From Amborella trichopoda (lineage: Eukaryota > Streptophyta > Magnoliopsida > Amborellales > Amborellaceae), in the NCBI RefSeq assembly GCF_000471905.2, contig NW_006498192.1, positions 1,044,301 to 1,108,300 of the forward strand: 64,000 nt of DNA, in the 5' to 3' direction. The notes under the pieces were generated by a model that searched no databases, was not told the DNA's origin, and was given only the letters and a program-made list of their open reading frames with translations. Below, piece by piece: positions 23,216 through 34,900 of the stretch. Made by a program: the position numbers and the translations under genes. The number at the start of each line of letters is the position of its first letter. Position 1 is the stretch's first letter.

Positions 23216-24758
23216 GTATGACCATAGACTCGCCCCCACATATGCAAACCCGCCTTTACATGCACTTTCATACACGCCTTCCCTAACCTACTTCTTAGTG
23301 TGCACGCACCACCGTCATTACCTCACCAGTGTGTTCATTCTTTTCATCACCATACATTCTTCCCCAGTGAGTCTCACCCTCGCTCACAAATTGGTGAACC
23401 ATCGCCCCATCCATATTCGTTGTAAGTTAGTGGATCACCATCGTCCACTCACATTGCATACATCATCCATTTTTCATAGGTAGCCTAATGTCATTTCCCC
23501 AAGTGAGTCAAACCATCACCATACTCACTCCATGGCCTCCCCAAACTACCATTCAACACCACTACGATCCAGCTGTATGACCTTAAACCATAGTGCATGT
23601 CCTGGCTGCATGACGTTAAATTGTTTCGCATAGGTCTCGGAGGCATGACGTTAAACATGCCTTCACAAAAACAAATGGTGACATAACGAGCATGGTGTAT
23701 ACCCTAACAAGGGAACGTTATGAGTAAAAATGATGGATAGGCATGGTCATGAAACCATGAGTAAAAGAGTTCTGTGAATAAAAAAATTGGGTACAGTGAA
23801 ATCCCGAAAGGGCATCGTGAGTAAAAATGGATGAAAAAGGTGGACATAGCCCAAAGGTTATGAGTAAAAGAGCCCCAAAATAAAAAGAAGTTGGTGAAAG
23901 CCGTCTCTAAGGCACCGCTTCCCAAGTGCAAGTGAAAATCAGAAAAGGACGCTTGGATCAATAAACAGGTTGATGTAGCACTCATCTCAATAGGCAGCTT
24001 CAACCCTCACTTAAAAGAAGAAAATCCCTGGTGTCACCATGCCAGGACTCCAAAAATATGAGCTTCAAGGAAAAATTTTGACAGCTTGAGTCCAGTTGCA
24101 AAAGGACTCGAAAGACAGAAAACTCGCCAAGACAGCTAGACAAGTCTCATGAGGAAGAACATTATTCCCATGAGGTCAAAAATACACTCTAGAAACAAGC
24201 ATTACAAAAGTCAAAAAAGACAAAGCAAAGGTGAAACCTACCAAAGACTTCAGCTCACCTAGCTGGCAGGACCAGACCTTCGGGATCGGCTAATAAAACT
24301 GCCCCCCGACTTGACTCCCTAGATGAGACCTACAGTGGTACTCTGATCGTTAAAAGCAAACCTGGTATAATAGAAAAAAACTCCAACCAAAGCAAACAAA
24401 TGAACCCAAACCAAATGGGAACAATGCCCATCTCATGGCACTCAATTGCCAGACGGGCCTGATTCTGACTGAAGAGGTCCGTACAAAATCCTCAGCTTCA
24501 TAATCACAAACAGTCCACACGAGGGTGAGGACATCTACAAGATCCCTCAAAAATTATCTTCTCCCCCTAAAGTCTCCATGGACGGACCTGAGAACAATGC
24601 ATCCCTATGTTTGAGCACCCTAGTTACATTGTTACATGAATTTCCTCGGTGTTCACATGGTCTTGTGGCTAGAAAGAAAAAAAGTAAAATCTGAAGAAGA
24701 TTTTTTGACTGATTGTCCTTCTCGTTTCTCTTGAAGCACAACATTCGGTGGGGCAAAC
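23216..24758 (+). other. Distal 3' UTR of element B with possible polypurine tract
   Basis: No gene. It matches A 11136-12349 and C 42540-43929. It contains single leftover array units (about 23560-23650) and the ATGAGTAAAA repeats (23720-23870). The last bases before LTR2 read CGGTGGGGCAAAC, the only purine-rich stretch in the position expected for the polypurine tract that primes plus-strand synthesis. Confidence 0.55.
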
Positions 24759-26028
24759 TGTTTGAACGTAGTTTTCAGCACCTTGGTCCCTAATAGGAAG
24801 CAGGTCAATACAGTCGACAAAACAGTGGAAATTCTTGAGAGCATTAGAATGGCCCCAGAATTGGTGAAGATCTTCATCAATAGTTAAAAAAACCACCTGC
24901 CAAATTTCATCACGATCAGACATGTATAAGGCAGTGAACACAAAGAAACAATTTCAGCGAAATCGGTCTCTAGCGCCCTAAAATGGACCCTATAACTAAA
25001 ACAATACGTTTTGTACGTCAAACAGTTATGGGACCACTTCCATTAGATCTGGCACGGTTGAAAGCCCCTATGGGTCAAGTTTCGGCTTAATCGGGCACTT
25101 CAAGACAAAGTTATGGGCAAAAGACAAAAAGGGTAGGCCGCACACTATTCCCGTGTGGCCTCACTGCACCAAAACACCATTAAAGGTGGCTCGTTTTACA
25201 GTCATGGGCAGCCACTTTTGGGGCCTACATCTCACTCTTTCCAAGTCGTATCTTTTTCCAAATTTGGTGAGCGTGTTCGTCTCATCAAGACGAGTAATTT
25301 GATATGTGGTACGCCCTGTGACGATGCCCGAATAGAGAGAAGAGCGAAATGAAAGTTGCTGATCTAAGAAGGAAGTTGCAGAAAATTCAGCAGTAACATA
25401 CTCGATCAGCACGAAACCAATTGCATTATGTGCCTGAGGTCCGAGGCTATCTCTGGTTCGAATCTCGCGTACAATGAACGATTGGATTTCACACATGAAG
25501 GCATCAAATCTGCTGTAAATTCCAGCCACCAGATTTCAAGATTTCGGTCAAAAACTCAAGACGACAAAATCTTCATCCAGACACGAAATCAATCTACATT
25601 TGTTGCAACATGATCATGATGGCATGCTCAATGTGATTCAATGAAGAAGTCATGAAGAAACATCAAGGAACGAGCACACAATCGATCCGACGTTTTCACG
25701 ATTCATCCAAAATTCAAGTATCATGATTATGGCTCAAAAACGCGATTCATGACTCGAAGTTGGTATCAAAATGATCGCCATGCCGAGCCTTACAAGAAAA
25801 CAATAATTTTTGGATCAAACGGGCATCAGAACGACCCTAAGTCAACCATAAAAGATCACGTAAGTTCTCGAGCAACAGTAGAGACTGTTCTGGAATTCCA
25901 CACATTGTTAAGCAGGGGCAAAACAGTCATTTTGCACCCATTTTTAGAATTCCTTTAAATTCAATAAAATTGTAATTATCTTCACTTTTAGGTAGTTTTT
26001 GGGGGTACACCACATTTTAGCTCAATTC

Positions 26029-26093
26029 TATACAAACAAGCAATGCCTCACTGTACAAAGGACGGATCCATTCTTCTTGGATCAATAAATAAA
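26029..26093 (+). promoter_or_regulatory. Core promoter and polyadenylation region of LTR2
   Basis: TATACAAA at 26029-26036 is a weakened TATA box in the position of TATATAAA in LTR4. AATAAATAAA at 26084-26093 follows about 50 bases later. Both sit about 1.3 kb into the LTR, which leaves a U5 of more than 1.6 kb. Confidence 0.5.
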
Positions 26094-26179
26094 ATTTTGA
26101 ATTTTGCTTAAGCTTGTGGGTATGTCTTGGAGAGAGAGAGAGAGAGAGGAGAGAGAAGAAAAAGGTTGGTACCCTTCAA

Positions 26180-26950
26180 GCAGGTAACTTCTCTCTCCTC
26201 CCCTCTTTCTCTCTCCTCCCTTCTTTCTCTCTCCTCCCTTCTTTCTCTCTCCTCCCTCTTTCTCATCTTTATCTCTCTCCTTCTCTTCTTTATCTCTTTC
26301 TCTCTCTTCTTCCCTACTCTCTCTTCTTCTCTTTTATCATAATTGGTGAAGCCTAACGTTGATTGGATTTCTCTCTCTCCTTCTCTACTGTTGTAGCTGG
26401 TGAAGCCTAGTGCTGGCTGGATCTCTCTCTCTCCTTCTCTGTTGTCACAATCGGTGAAGCCTAGCACCCGTTTGATTTCTCTCTCCTTCTCTTTTGTCAC
26501 ATTTGGCAAAGGCTAGCACCAGTTGGATTTCTCTCTCTTTGTCTTCTGCCGCAGTCAGTGAAGCCTAATGCCAGTTGGATTTCTCTCTCCTCTTCGGTCA
26601 CAATCGGTGAAGCTTAACACTGGTTGGATTTCTCTCTCCTTCTCTTTTGTCATAGTCAATGAAGCCTAGTGTCGACTGTGTTTTCTCTCTCTACTTTTGA
26701 TACAGTCAGTGAAGCCTAACACTGATTGTATTTTCTCTCTCTTATTTTGACATAATCGATAAAGCCTAGCACCAACTGCATTTTTTCCCTCTTTTTTTGG
26801 CACAGTCGGTGAAGCCTAGCACCAACTACGTCTTCTTTCACCTCTCCTTTCTATAAACACAGTCGGTGAAGCCTAGCACCGACTGCGTTCTCTCTCTTCT
26901 TTCTAACACAGTCGGCAATGCCTAGTGCCGACTGCGTCTTCCTTTCCTCT
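26180..26950 (+). repeat. U5 polypyrimidine tract and hairpin array of LTR2
   Basis: 26186-26335 is CT-rich. About 12 hairpin units follow. At 26860-26885 the arms CAGTCGGTG and CACCGACTG pair perfectly around AAGCCTAG. At 26909-26934 the arms are CAGTCGGCA and TGCCGACTG, again perfect, around ATGCCTAG. At 26703-26728 the arms CAGTCAGTG and CACTGATTG pair with one G-U. The arm changes compensate each other. Confidence 0.85.
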
Positions 26951-27724
26951 CTCTCTTTTATTCTCTCACCTTTCCCCTTCTTCCTTTTGTTCCCTTCTTC
27001 TCTTATTTCATTCCTTATTCTTTCTTCATATCCATCACTCTGTTATTCTTTCATTCGACTAAGAGGGATTGAAGTTAGCCTCTCATGATAGTCCTGTCGT
27101 CTAGCCATAATGTTGTTGTGCCAGGTTTACTTGGCCCGCTTTATTGCCACGACTGACTAACCATCATGCCTATCTAGTTGGTACAGGTAATGACATCTAG
27201 TAGTAGTCCTGTAAGCCTGTCTTAGTTACTGAGCCCGTTTTGCTACCACACAGGCCAATTATTCACCAGCTTAGTCACTGCTCTGATCCTCCCACCCAGT
27301 CGAATTCTTCTCTCCCCCGTCTTTCTTCTCTTATTTATCTCCTCTTCTTTTTAAATGCGCATGTTTGTGTAAGTTCATCAAAGAGGAAAAAGGGTGAGGT
27401 GTGACCCAGTTGTCTCATAACTTTTGCTATATGTGTGTGATTGGAGAAAACAGAAGAATATGAGCCAAGGGAGGCCATTACGAGCCAGTTTTATTACCGA
27501 GGGGCTTTCTTCATGATCTAAGAGGGCGCCTACACAAACCAGCCTGAGTAAGTCTCGAACTCACCTTAAATTCCTCTCACACTAGTTGATAACACCGACC
27601 CTCGTTCTTGAATGAGGTTCCCGAGAGAGCGATTTCAAGAACATCCTGAGTCTTCCCTTGAAACCTGAGACGCATGTCGCCCGATCCCTAAAGGATCCGA
27701 AGGGCGAGATCGAGGAACTAACCA

Positions 27725-28879
27725 GCCACGGGTGGTTGGGTAGAGCGTTGTGCATCACACGCACAGCGTGGCATTGACACACTCGGTACGACACTGATAG
27801 AAACGGCACGATGGTGTCACCACTGACGGCTGCACATCTGACCAACTATGCACGTCATTACGTTAGGCGATGATAAGTTCGCGGTGATACTCCAGCCGAT
27901 GATATCTTGTTTCACACATGGCTCTAGTCTCCTTCACGCACAGTGATGCTTCTTACGCCTTTCACGGGCGACGATACTCCTCTCATGCTCGCTACGATAC
28001 CCCTTGTTCGCATGCGGTGTTATCGTTTCTTCACCCTCACATGCGACGTAAGATTTTATGCTACATGGACGGCACTAGGCCAATTCACCCAGACGGCGTT
28101 AACCTTCACCCTTAGCACCGGACGTTCGCTTCCATCTTTCTTGACTTCCTTCTTCCTTTCCACTGCCGTGAGTGGTCCAGTTCAATCGAATTGTGGCCCT
28201 CACAGTTAGCAACACAGCCGGTGCTAGCCTTTGGAGGACACAGGCGGCGTTGACTTCCGACGACGCTTATCAATGTATGGTGGGCTTCATGACGCGTAGT
28301 GTTGCTCGCATGTGGGAGTGAGTCACATTTGGAAATTTTTGCGCACGACGATGAGTCGTGTGCAGTGATGTTCACACACAGTGCTGACTTGGGTAGGCGA
28401 AGGGGTCGTGATCAGTGGTAAAGCCTGGTTTATAATGCCTTTTGGAAGCCAAGTCCTCCAGCACAACAGTGAATTCCATGTTGTTCTATGTAAGGGATTC
28501 TATTGTGAATAGGGTATGCTCACCATCATAGGCCAGTTCCTTGTCAGAGAAATTTGCTTTATATGTTTGATATACTCGTCAAATGAATTGAAGCTAACTA
28601 GGAAATGGTTGGCTTCCTCTTTTTGCCTGTAACCACCATCTTTAATGACACTCGTCAGATGATTTGAAGCCAACTCTCCAAGTTGTTTTGCTTCTTCTTC
28701 ATGATGAGAGCATTTCTTTGGTGGTTTTGCTTCTTTTTCATGAGGAGAGCATTTCTTTTTGGCCTGTAACCATCCTCTTATCCTCAGATGCAAGAGTTTT
28801 ATAACTTCCCTAATAATCGGCTTTTTTTATTGTAACTTGTAACTCCTTTTAATGCAATAAACAGGATTAAGCTTTTCTT
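27725..28879 (-). mobile_element. Severed 3' part of element D (region behind the integrase)
   Basis: Read on the minus strand this piece continues exactly where D breaks off at 46899: AGTCC followed by AAGAAAAGC, matching AGTCCAAAC at 40043 in element C. It then matches C 40060-40740 and goes into 3' UTR sequence with a GCTAGCACCGGCTGTG unit (about 28205-28235). It ends at 27725 against LTR2. The remaining 3' UTR and 3' LTR of D are not in the window. Confidence 0.85.
28420..28793 (-). pseudogene. Small post-integrase reading frames of element D
   Basis: A 97-residue frame (28793-28500) is rich in Lys, Glu and His with a repeated HEEEAK-like motif. It corresponds to the 79-residue frame at 40214-40453 in C. 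Overlapping its end in another frame is a stretch reading KELAYDG...NNMEFTVVLEDLA (about 28550-28430), which matches 40472-40657 in C with one stop. I know no family for either. Conservation between two old copies suggests past coding or another constraint. Confidence 0.4.
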
Positions 28880-28884
28880 GGACT
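28880..28884 (+). repeat. Target site duplication GGACT, left copy
   Basis: GGACT directly precedes the TGTTTGAACG start of LTR3. The same five bases directly follow the CACCTAACCA end of LTR4. Five bases is the normal duplication length for Ty3/gypsy integrases. Confidence 0.9.
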
Positions 28885-29909
28885 TGTTTGAACGAATTTT
28901 TCAGCAACTTGGTCCCTAATTAGGAATAAGTAGGAAGCAGGTCAATAAAGCCTACAAAACAGTGGAAATTTCTAACAGTTTCGGAATAGCCTTAAAAATG
29001 GTCAAGATCTTCATCAGCACTTTAAAAGAGCGCTTGCCAAGTTTCATCATGATCAGACATATCTAAGGCAGTGAACATAAAGAAATAATTTAAGTGAAAT
29101 TGGTCTCTAGCACCTTGAAATGGACCCTGTAACTAGAGTCATACTTTTCGTGTATCAGACAACTGTGGGACCATCACCATTTGATTCGACACGGTCGTAA
29201 ACCCCTATGGGTCAAGTTTCGATATAATCGAGTAATCCAAGATATAGTTATGGGTAAAATACCGAAAAAGAGTAGATCGTACACTATTCCCATGTGGCCT
29301 AACTCCATCAAAACACCATTAAAGGTGGTTGTTTTTACAGTCACGGGCAGACACTTTCGGGGCCTATAACTCACTCGTTCCAAGTCGGATCACTCCTAAA
29401 TTTGGTGAGTGTGTTCGTCTCATCAATACGAGCAATTCGCTATGTGGTATGCCCCATGAAAATGCCCGAGCAGAGAGAAAAACCAAATGAAAGTAGCTGA
29501 TCCATGAAGGAAGTTGCAAAAAATTCAGCAGCAGCATCCCTCGTTTGAGCAGCCAAATCACGACGCTCACATACCTGATCAGCACGAAACCAATTGCATT
29601 ATGTGCGTGAGGTCTGAGGCTATCTCTAGTCCGAACTTTGCGTACAATGAACGATCGCCATGCCGAGTTCTATAAGAAAACAATAATCTTTCTATCAAGC
29701 AGGCATCAAAACACCCCCGGGTTAGCCATGGAAGATCACACAAGTTCTCACACAGCAACAGGGACTGTTCTGAAAATCCACACATTGTTAGGCAAGGGGT
29801 AACACAGTCATTTTGCACCCATTTTTAGAATTTTTTAAATTCAATTGAATTGTAATTATCTTCAATTTTAGGTAGTTTTCGAGTGTACACTCACGTTTTT
29901 CCCCAATTC

Positions 29910-29974
29910 TACATAAACAGGCATTGCCTCATTGTACGAAGGACTTTCGGTTTATCCTTGGATCAATCAATAAA
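29910..29974 (+). promoter_or_regulatory. Core promoter and polyadenylation signal of LTR3
   Basis: TACATAAA at 29910-29917 corresponds to TATATAAA in LTR4 and to TATAAATA in LTR6. AATAAA at 29969-29974 follows about 50 bases later, so the signal would lie just inside the transcript and R would be short. The position in six related LTRs makes the assignment reasonable. The start site itself is not visible. Confidence 0.55.
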
Positions 29975-30049
29975 ATTTTGATTTCTTGCTTGAGCATGTG
30001 AGTATATCTTGAAGAGAGAAGAAAAGGGCTGGTACCCTTCGAGTAGGTA

Positions 30050-31080
30050 ACTGTCTCTCCTCCCCTCTTTCTCTCTCCTCCCCTCTTTCGCTCTTCTCAC
30101 TTTTTTCTCTCTCTTATTCTCATCTCATCTCTATCTCTTTCTCTCTCTTCTTCTCATCTCATCTTTATCTCTTTCTCTCTCTTCTTCTCATCTCATCTCT
30201 ATCTCTTTCTCTCTCTTTTTCTCATCTCATCTCTATCTCTTTCTCTCTCTTCTTCTTATCTCTATCTCTTTCTCTCTTTGCTTCTCATCTCATCTCTACC
30301 TCTTTCTCTCTTTTCTTCTCATCTCTATCTCTTTCTCTCTTCTTCTCATCTCATCTCTCTCTTTCTCTCTCCTCCCTCTTCTCATCTCTATCTCTTTCTC
30401 CCTGTTTCCTTCTTCTCGTCCCTATCGCTCCCTCTCTTCTATCATAATCATTGAAACTTAATGCTGGTTAGTTTTCTCTCTCTTCGGTCACAATCTGCAA
30501 ACCTTAGCACTAGTTGGTTTTCTTCCTTTCTCTTCTGTCACAATCAGTGAAAGCTAACACTGGTTGGTTTTCGTCCTTTCTCTTTTTTCAATATACGAAG
30601 CCTAGCATCGGTTGGATTTTTCTCTCTTCTCTTCCCTCAATCGGTGAAATCCAACGTCAGTTGGATTTCTCTCTCTTCTCTTCCCTCAATTGGTGAAACC
30701 TAGCACCGGTTGGATTTTTTTCGCTTCTCTTCCCTCAGTTAATGAAGCCCAGCATCGATTGGATTTCTCTCTCTTCTCTTCCCTCAGTCGGTCAAGCCCA
30801 ACACCAGTTGGATTTCTCTCTCTTCTCTGTTGCAGTTGGTGAAGCCTAGCGCCAGCTCGATCTCTCTCCGTTGCTTCTCTCTCATCACAACCTAAGCAAG
30901 CCTAACACCGGTTGGTTCTCTTCCTCCATTCTCTTCTGACACAGTCAGCGAAGCCTAGTGCCGATTGCTTTTTCTCTCTCTTCTTTTGACACAGTTGGTG
31001 AAGCCTAGCGCCAACTGCTTTTTTTCTCCCTCTTCTTCTAACGCAGTCGGCAATGCCTAGCGCTGACTGCATCTTCCTTC
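30050..31080 (+). repeat. U5 polypyrimidine tract and hairpin array of LTR3
   Basis: 30050-30430 is the longest CT tract of the set, with TCTCATCTCATCTCTATCTCTT repeats. Hairpin units follow to 31080. The unit at 30992-31017 has arms CAGTTGGTG and CGCCAACTG around AAGCCTAG: eight Watson-Crick pairs and one G-U. Compared with CAGTCGG/CCGACTG the C-to-T change in one arm is matched by G-to-A in the other. Confidence 0.85.
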
Positions 31081-31398
31081 CCTCTCTCTCTTTTATCCTC
31101 TCGTCTCTTCTCTTCTTTTCTTCTCCATCCTTCTATCTATTCCCTTCTTCTCTTACTTCATTCTTTCCTTATAACTGTCACTCTGCCACTATTTCATTTG
31201 ATTAAGAGGGATTGAGGTCAACCTCTCATGGTAGTGTTGTCGTCTAGTCGTAATGCTGTTATGTCAGGGTTACTTGGTCTGCTTTATTGCCACGACAGAC
31301 TAACCATCGTGCCTAGCTCATCGGTATTGGAAATGGCCTCTAGTAGTGATCCTGTGAGCTGGTCTTAGTTACTGAGCCCGTTTTGCTACCATGTCAAG

Positions 31399-31719
31399 TC
31401 AATTACTCTCCAGCTTAGTCCTCTCGCTCATTCGAACTCTTTTCTCCCTCGTCTTTCTTCTCTTCTTCTTTTTGAATGCAAATGTTTGCGTACGTTCATC
31501 AAAGAGGAAAAGGGTAAGGTTTGACCCACCTGTCTTATAACCTTTGCCATACATGTGTATCATTGTAGAAAATAAGAAGAATATGAGCCAAGGGAGGCGA
31601 TTCCAAACCAGTTTTATTACTGGGGGGCTTTCTTTGTGATCTAAGAGGGCGCCCACGCCAGCCAGCCAGAGTAAGTCCCGAACCCATCTTAAAATTCCTC
31701 TCTCATCGGTTGGTAACAC
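31399..31719 (-). other. Antisense reading frame in U5, partly kept in other LTRs
   Basis: A 106-residue minus-strand frame contains GILRWVRDLLWLAG, LLDHKESPPVIKLV and a basic FKKKKRRKTREKR tail. LTR4 has a matching frame (46886-46446, 146 residues) ending in the same KLESN. LTR5 has the LLDHEESPPVVKLVRNHLPWL part (plus strand, 54910-55140) before a shift, and LTR1 has traces. No family is recognised. It may be a by-product of a conserved nucleotide sequence. Confidence 0.3.
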
Positions 31720-31850
31720 CTGCTCCCATTCTTGAACAAGGTTCCCGAGAGAGCGATCTCAAAAATGTCCTGGGTCTTCCCTCTAATCCTGCGACGTGTG
31801 CCGCCCGATCATCCAGATATGATGGGCGAGATCGAGGCACCTAACCAGCT

Positions 31851-31868
31851 TGGAGACTCCACTGGGGA
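31851..31868 (+). other. Primer binding site of element C, tRNA-Arg(ACG) type
   Basis: TGGAGACTCCACTGGGGA starts three bases after the LTR end. It is complementary to the 3' end of plant tRNA-Arg(ACG) (ending CCCCAGCGGAGTCGCCA) except for two positions. The D copy, with TGGCGACTCCACTGGGGA, differs at only one. It is used to prime minus-strand DNA synthesis. Confidence 0.85.
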
Positions 31869-31939
31869 TTTGCTACCTCTTAGTCAGATCGTTCTTGTTT
31901 GACTAGTTTCTTCTTTTATTATTTGCTTTCATTATCTTT

Positions 31940-34900
31940 TCAAATTTCATTTATTGCTTACGGGTTTTGTATCCCATTCATCTGAATCGGGGATTTTCTT
32001 ATCCCCATATTCGAGAGTGTCCCTAGGGAACAAGTTCCTTCGACTGCGTTCCCGACCATCCTTTTGAGCAAAGACCCCTTGTCTAGCTCCCAGGTCTTAA
32101 CCTGGACTGGTGTGAGGTGGGACTTAAAGGTCCCTCACTCCCCATCTTCTCGCTCTGGTGGAAACTCCACAAGGCACCTTGCATCGGCAGCACTTCTATT
32201 TCCCTACATAGTATGCACCCAACCACTGGCAAGTCACTTGCCGATCATGTTCCTAAGGTACGACAAAAGGCTGCTCATTTCCTTTCTGCAAAAGGCAAGC
32301 AATTTGCCATTGATTCTACGGGTCGCCATAAGGCTACCCCCCACATTTGTGCACCATTGGTCTCTATCTTTAGAGCCTCAACACCTCGAGGCGGAAACCC
32401 CATGGTCTCCACCCCTCACACACGCCATAAGGCTCGTGGGTCACCCACTCAAGCCACATCTCAGGGTAACCCTTCTGTTACCTCTAGACTGTGTCCAAGA
32501 TCGAACCTTCCAAGGCCAGGTCCTACACACGCCACTCATATGCATTTCATTGCTAGGGGCAACAACATTATTGCACCAATCCGAGTACACAGGAGACGAC
32601 TCCTCATCCTCCTATCATGCACACACAAACGCACCCTGTAAGGGGCAAGCTTGTACATGTTCTCTTACAAACACCTGCTCATAGTTCTCGGCCTCATAAG
32701 GCCAGATCACTTGCACGAGCCTGGGATGACCCTCAGGTCCCTTTTAGTCCTTCTTCAAGGGACGCACACGCATTGTCATCTCAGGCATCCCGCATCCCCT
32801 CGCCCTCGACTCAGGCCTCCTCATGAGTCAACCCTGCTCATGTTTGCTCCTTCTTCATCGAGCAAGCACCTTCAGCCTTAGTACTCAAAGGTTTTCCCCA
32901 AGAGTAGCATCCTGAACCAGGCCCATCACTTTGGTCATGTCTCTGGAGCCCACAAGAGAGCTCAAAGCACGGACCTAGTGGAAGATCGAGTCCTTTATCC
33001 TCCCCTGCCCAAGATGACTCTAGTTCCTGGCCTTCATCCATTGTCGCACCTGATGGAGACATCTCTCTCTTGTGTAAGAAGAGCTGACCAGCCGTGACTT
33101 AGATAGCAGTTTTGGCGTAAGGTCCATCAAAACCTCAAGGCTAAATGCGTTAGAGGTCTGCACATTTTGACTAAAGAGGTGACCAAGGCAGTAAAAAAAG
33201 CCAATTATGATGACCCTCTTCACCTGAATCCCTTCTACCCCCTTCAAATGATGAAGCCTGAAGAAGAGCTCCTTGAGCCCTGTGCTGTGGTGACCGTCAA
33301 AGAAGAAGACTCAGCCACTCAGCAGCCAAGGTCCCAAGACCGTCGAGAACTGGCCCAAACGCGATATACAATAGTCGAGTTCAGTCAGGGCATGCTGGCC
33401 CCCTGTTGACCGACCTACCACGTACGACCTGTCAAGCTCGCAAGCCCTCAGTTGTCACTAATGTTGACCTCCCTAGAGAAACGATCACCGTAATGGTCGT
33501 AAGCAAGCCCGGTGTTATGCAGGAGGAGCATGAACAAGTTTGAGGACATGGTGCACGCAATGATGGAAAAGATCGATGTATCAACACCGCAAGCCAGTGG
33601 GCTAATCATGAGGTCAATTCCCATCACTCTGATGGTGCACCTCCATAGCAGCCCCCTCCATCTACCTCACACATCTACCTCACAAGACAATTATGTCCCT
33701 CATCCAGTCTCTCAGTCAAATATTGATGCTATGGTCACCCATAGCTTAAAGAACAGAGAAATTCCATGGTTATAGGGTGTGACGCCTTATCAAAGACCAT
33801 ACCCCTCCTATATTGATCAGGTCTCGTTTCCCTTAGATTACAAGAAAGGGAAGTTTCCTCTATTCAGTGGAACCACATCCCCGAACTAGCATATTGCCCA
33901 CTTTCTGGCAGCATGTCGGGAAGCAGAGACTGAGGGGAGACTCCTTCTCCGACAGTTTGTTGAGACCCTCGATATCCCAGCATACCAATGGTATGCCCGA
34001 CTTCCCCCAAACTCGATGCATACATGGGAGGAGATGGAGAAATTGTTCTATCAACGCTTCTATGAGGTCAAGAGAGTTTCAAACCATCGAACTTCTCATC
34101 CTGATTCAAGACCCTAAAGAGCCCGTGGATCAGTCCATATCAAGATGGAGAAACTTGGCTTCTCGCTATCCTAATCCTATTCCTGAGAATGAAGCAGTCC
34201 AAACTTGCGTGCAGAACATGCGACCCGAAATCGCTTTACTTGTCGAGGCTTCTAACCAGACTTCCATGTCAGAGTTGATCTCTAAATCGGTTCGCATAGA
34301 AAGTTTATCACGCCACCACGATGGGACATGACAACCATCTACAAGTTCAGCAAACAACCGGGGAAATGGTAGCTCTCGGAATAACACACGGGGCAGCCAA
34401 CAGAAAGGGGTAATCAGTGCAGTCGTCGTCATGGTCACCAATTCAAAGAAGGTTCCTTCCCAAACTTTGGACCTCTTTAAAGGGGTAAGTACAGCAAGGG
34501 TAACATCTCAGGCTGACAAGCAACAACAGTCGTACAATCGGGTACCCGCACTAGCCAACCTTCATTGGGGTGATTATTTCACCAGGAACAATAACAAGGT
34601 CTATCCCTTCGAGATGGAATGCGTCCCTACATTGTTCCGGTTCTTATTGGAACAGAATATGATCCAACTCCCAGAAACCAAGTTCCCTGAGAACCTGGCC
34701 TTGAAACTCAGGTGAATTATTGTGCCTACCATCGGAGGATCAATCATCTCACAGATGACTGCTACACACTGAAGGATATTATTGAGGCCCTAATTCTGAA
34801 AGGTCAAATAAAGCTTGAAGACTTGAAAGGCCTTTGAGCAGCGGAGGCCTCCCATGCCGTAACCATTCAAGAGGAAGATGAAATGCTTGGCATTCTCTAC

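Larger units (their letters stand above)
15173..27724 (+). mobile_element. Element B: gag-less remnant with protease, antisense ORF, 3' UTR and LTR2
   Basis: B begins inside the segment that matches 3718 onward in element A, directly behind LTR1, so its PBS and gag (about 4 kb) are missing. The rest is parallel to A: protease, linker, antisense ORF, 3' UTR arrays, a possible polypurine tract and an LTR of normal length. A and B thus form an internal-LTR-internal-LTR chain sharing LTR1, a form usually produced by recombination between related elements followed by deletion. Confidence 0.85.
24759..27724 (+). repeat. LTR2: 3' LTR of element B, full length (2966 bp)
   Basis: It starts TGTTTGAACG and ends GAGGAACTAACCA, and it aligns along its whole length with LTR3 and LTR4. 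It is followed directly by minus-strand sequence of element D beginning GCCAC. If the A/B chain was inserted in D as one unit, GCCAC is the expected target duplication and should also precede the 5' LTR of A outside the window. Confidence 0.9.
28885..31847 (+). repeat. LTR3: 5' LTR of element C (2963 bp)
   Basis: It starts TGTTTGAACG and ends GGCACCTAACCA three bases before the PBS. U3 is about 1.0 kb. The TATA-like box is at 29910 and AATAAA at 29969, and U5 is about 1.87 kb. U5 holds the CT tract, the hairpin array and a block common to all copies that carries an antisense frame. Confidence 0.95.

Noticed and set aside
32064..32881. Independent genes in the proline-rich frames after the PBS of C
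   Set aside because: They align with the continuous 221-residue N-terminal gag frame of D and are gag in broken frames.
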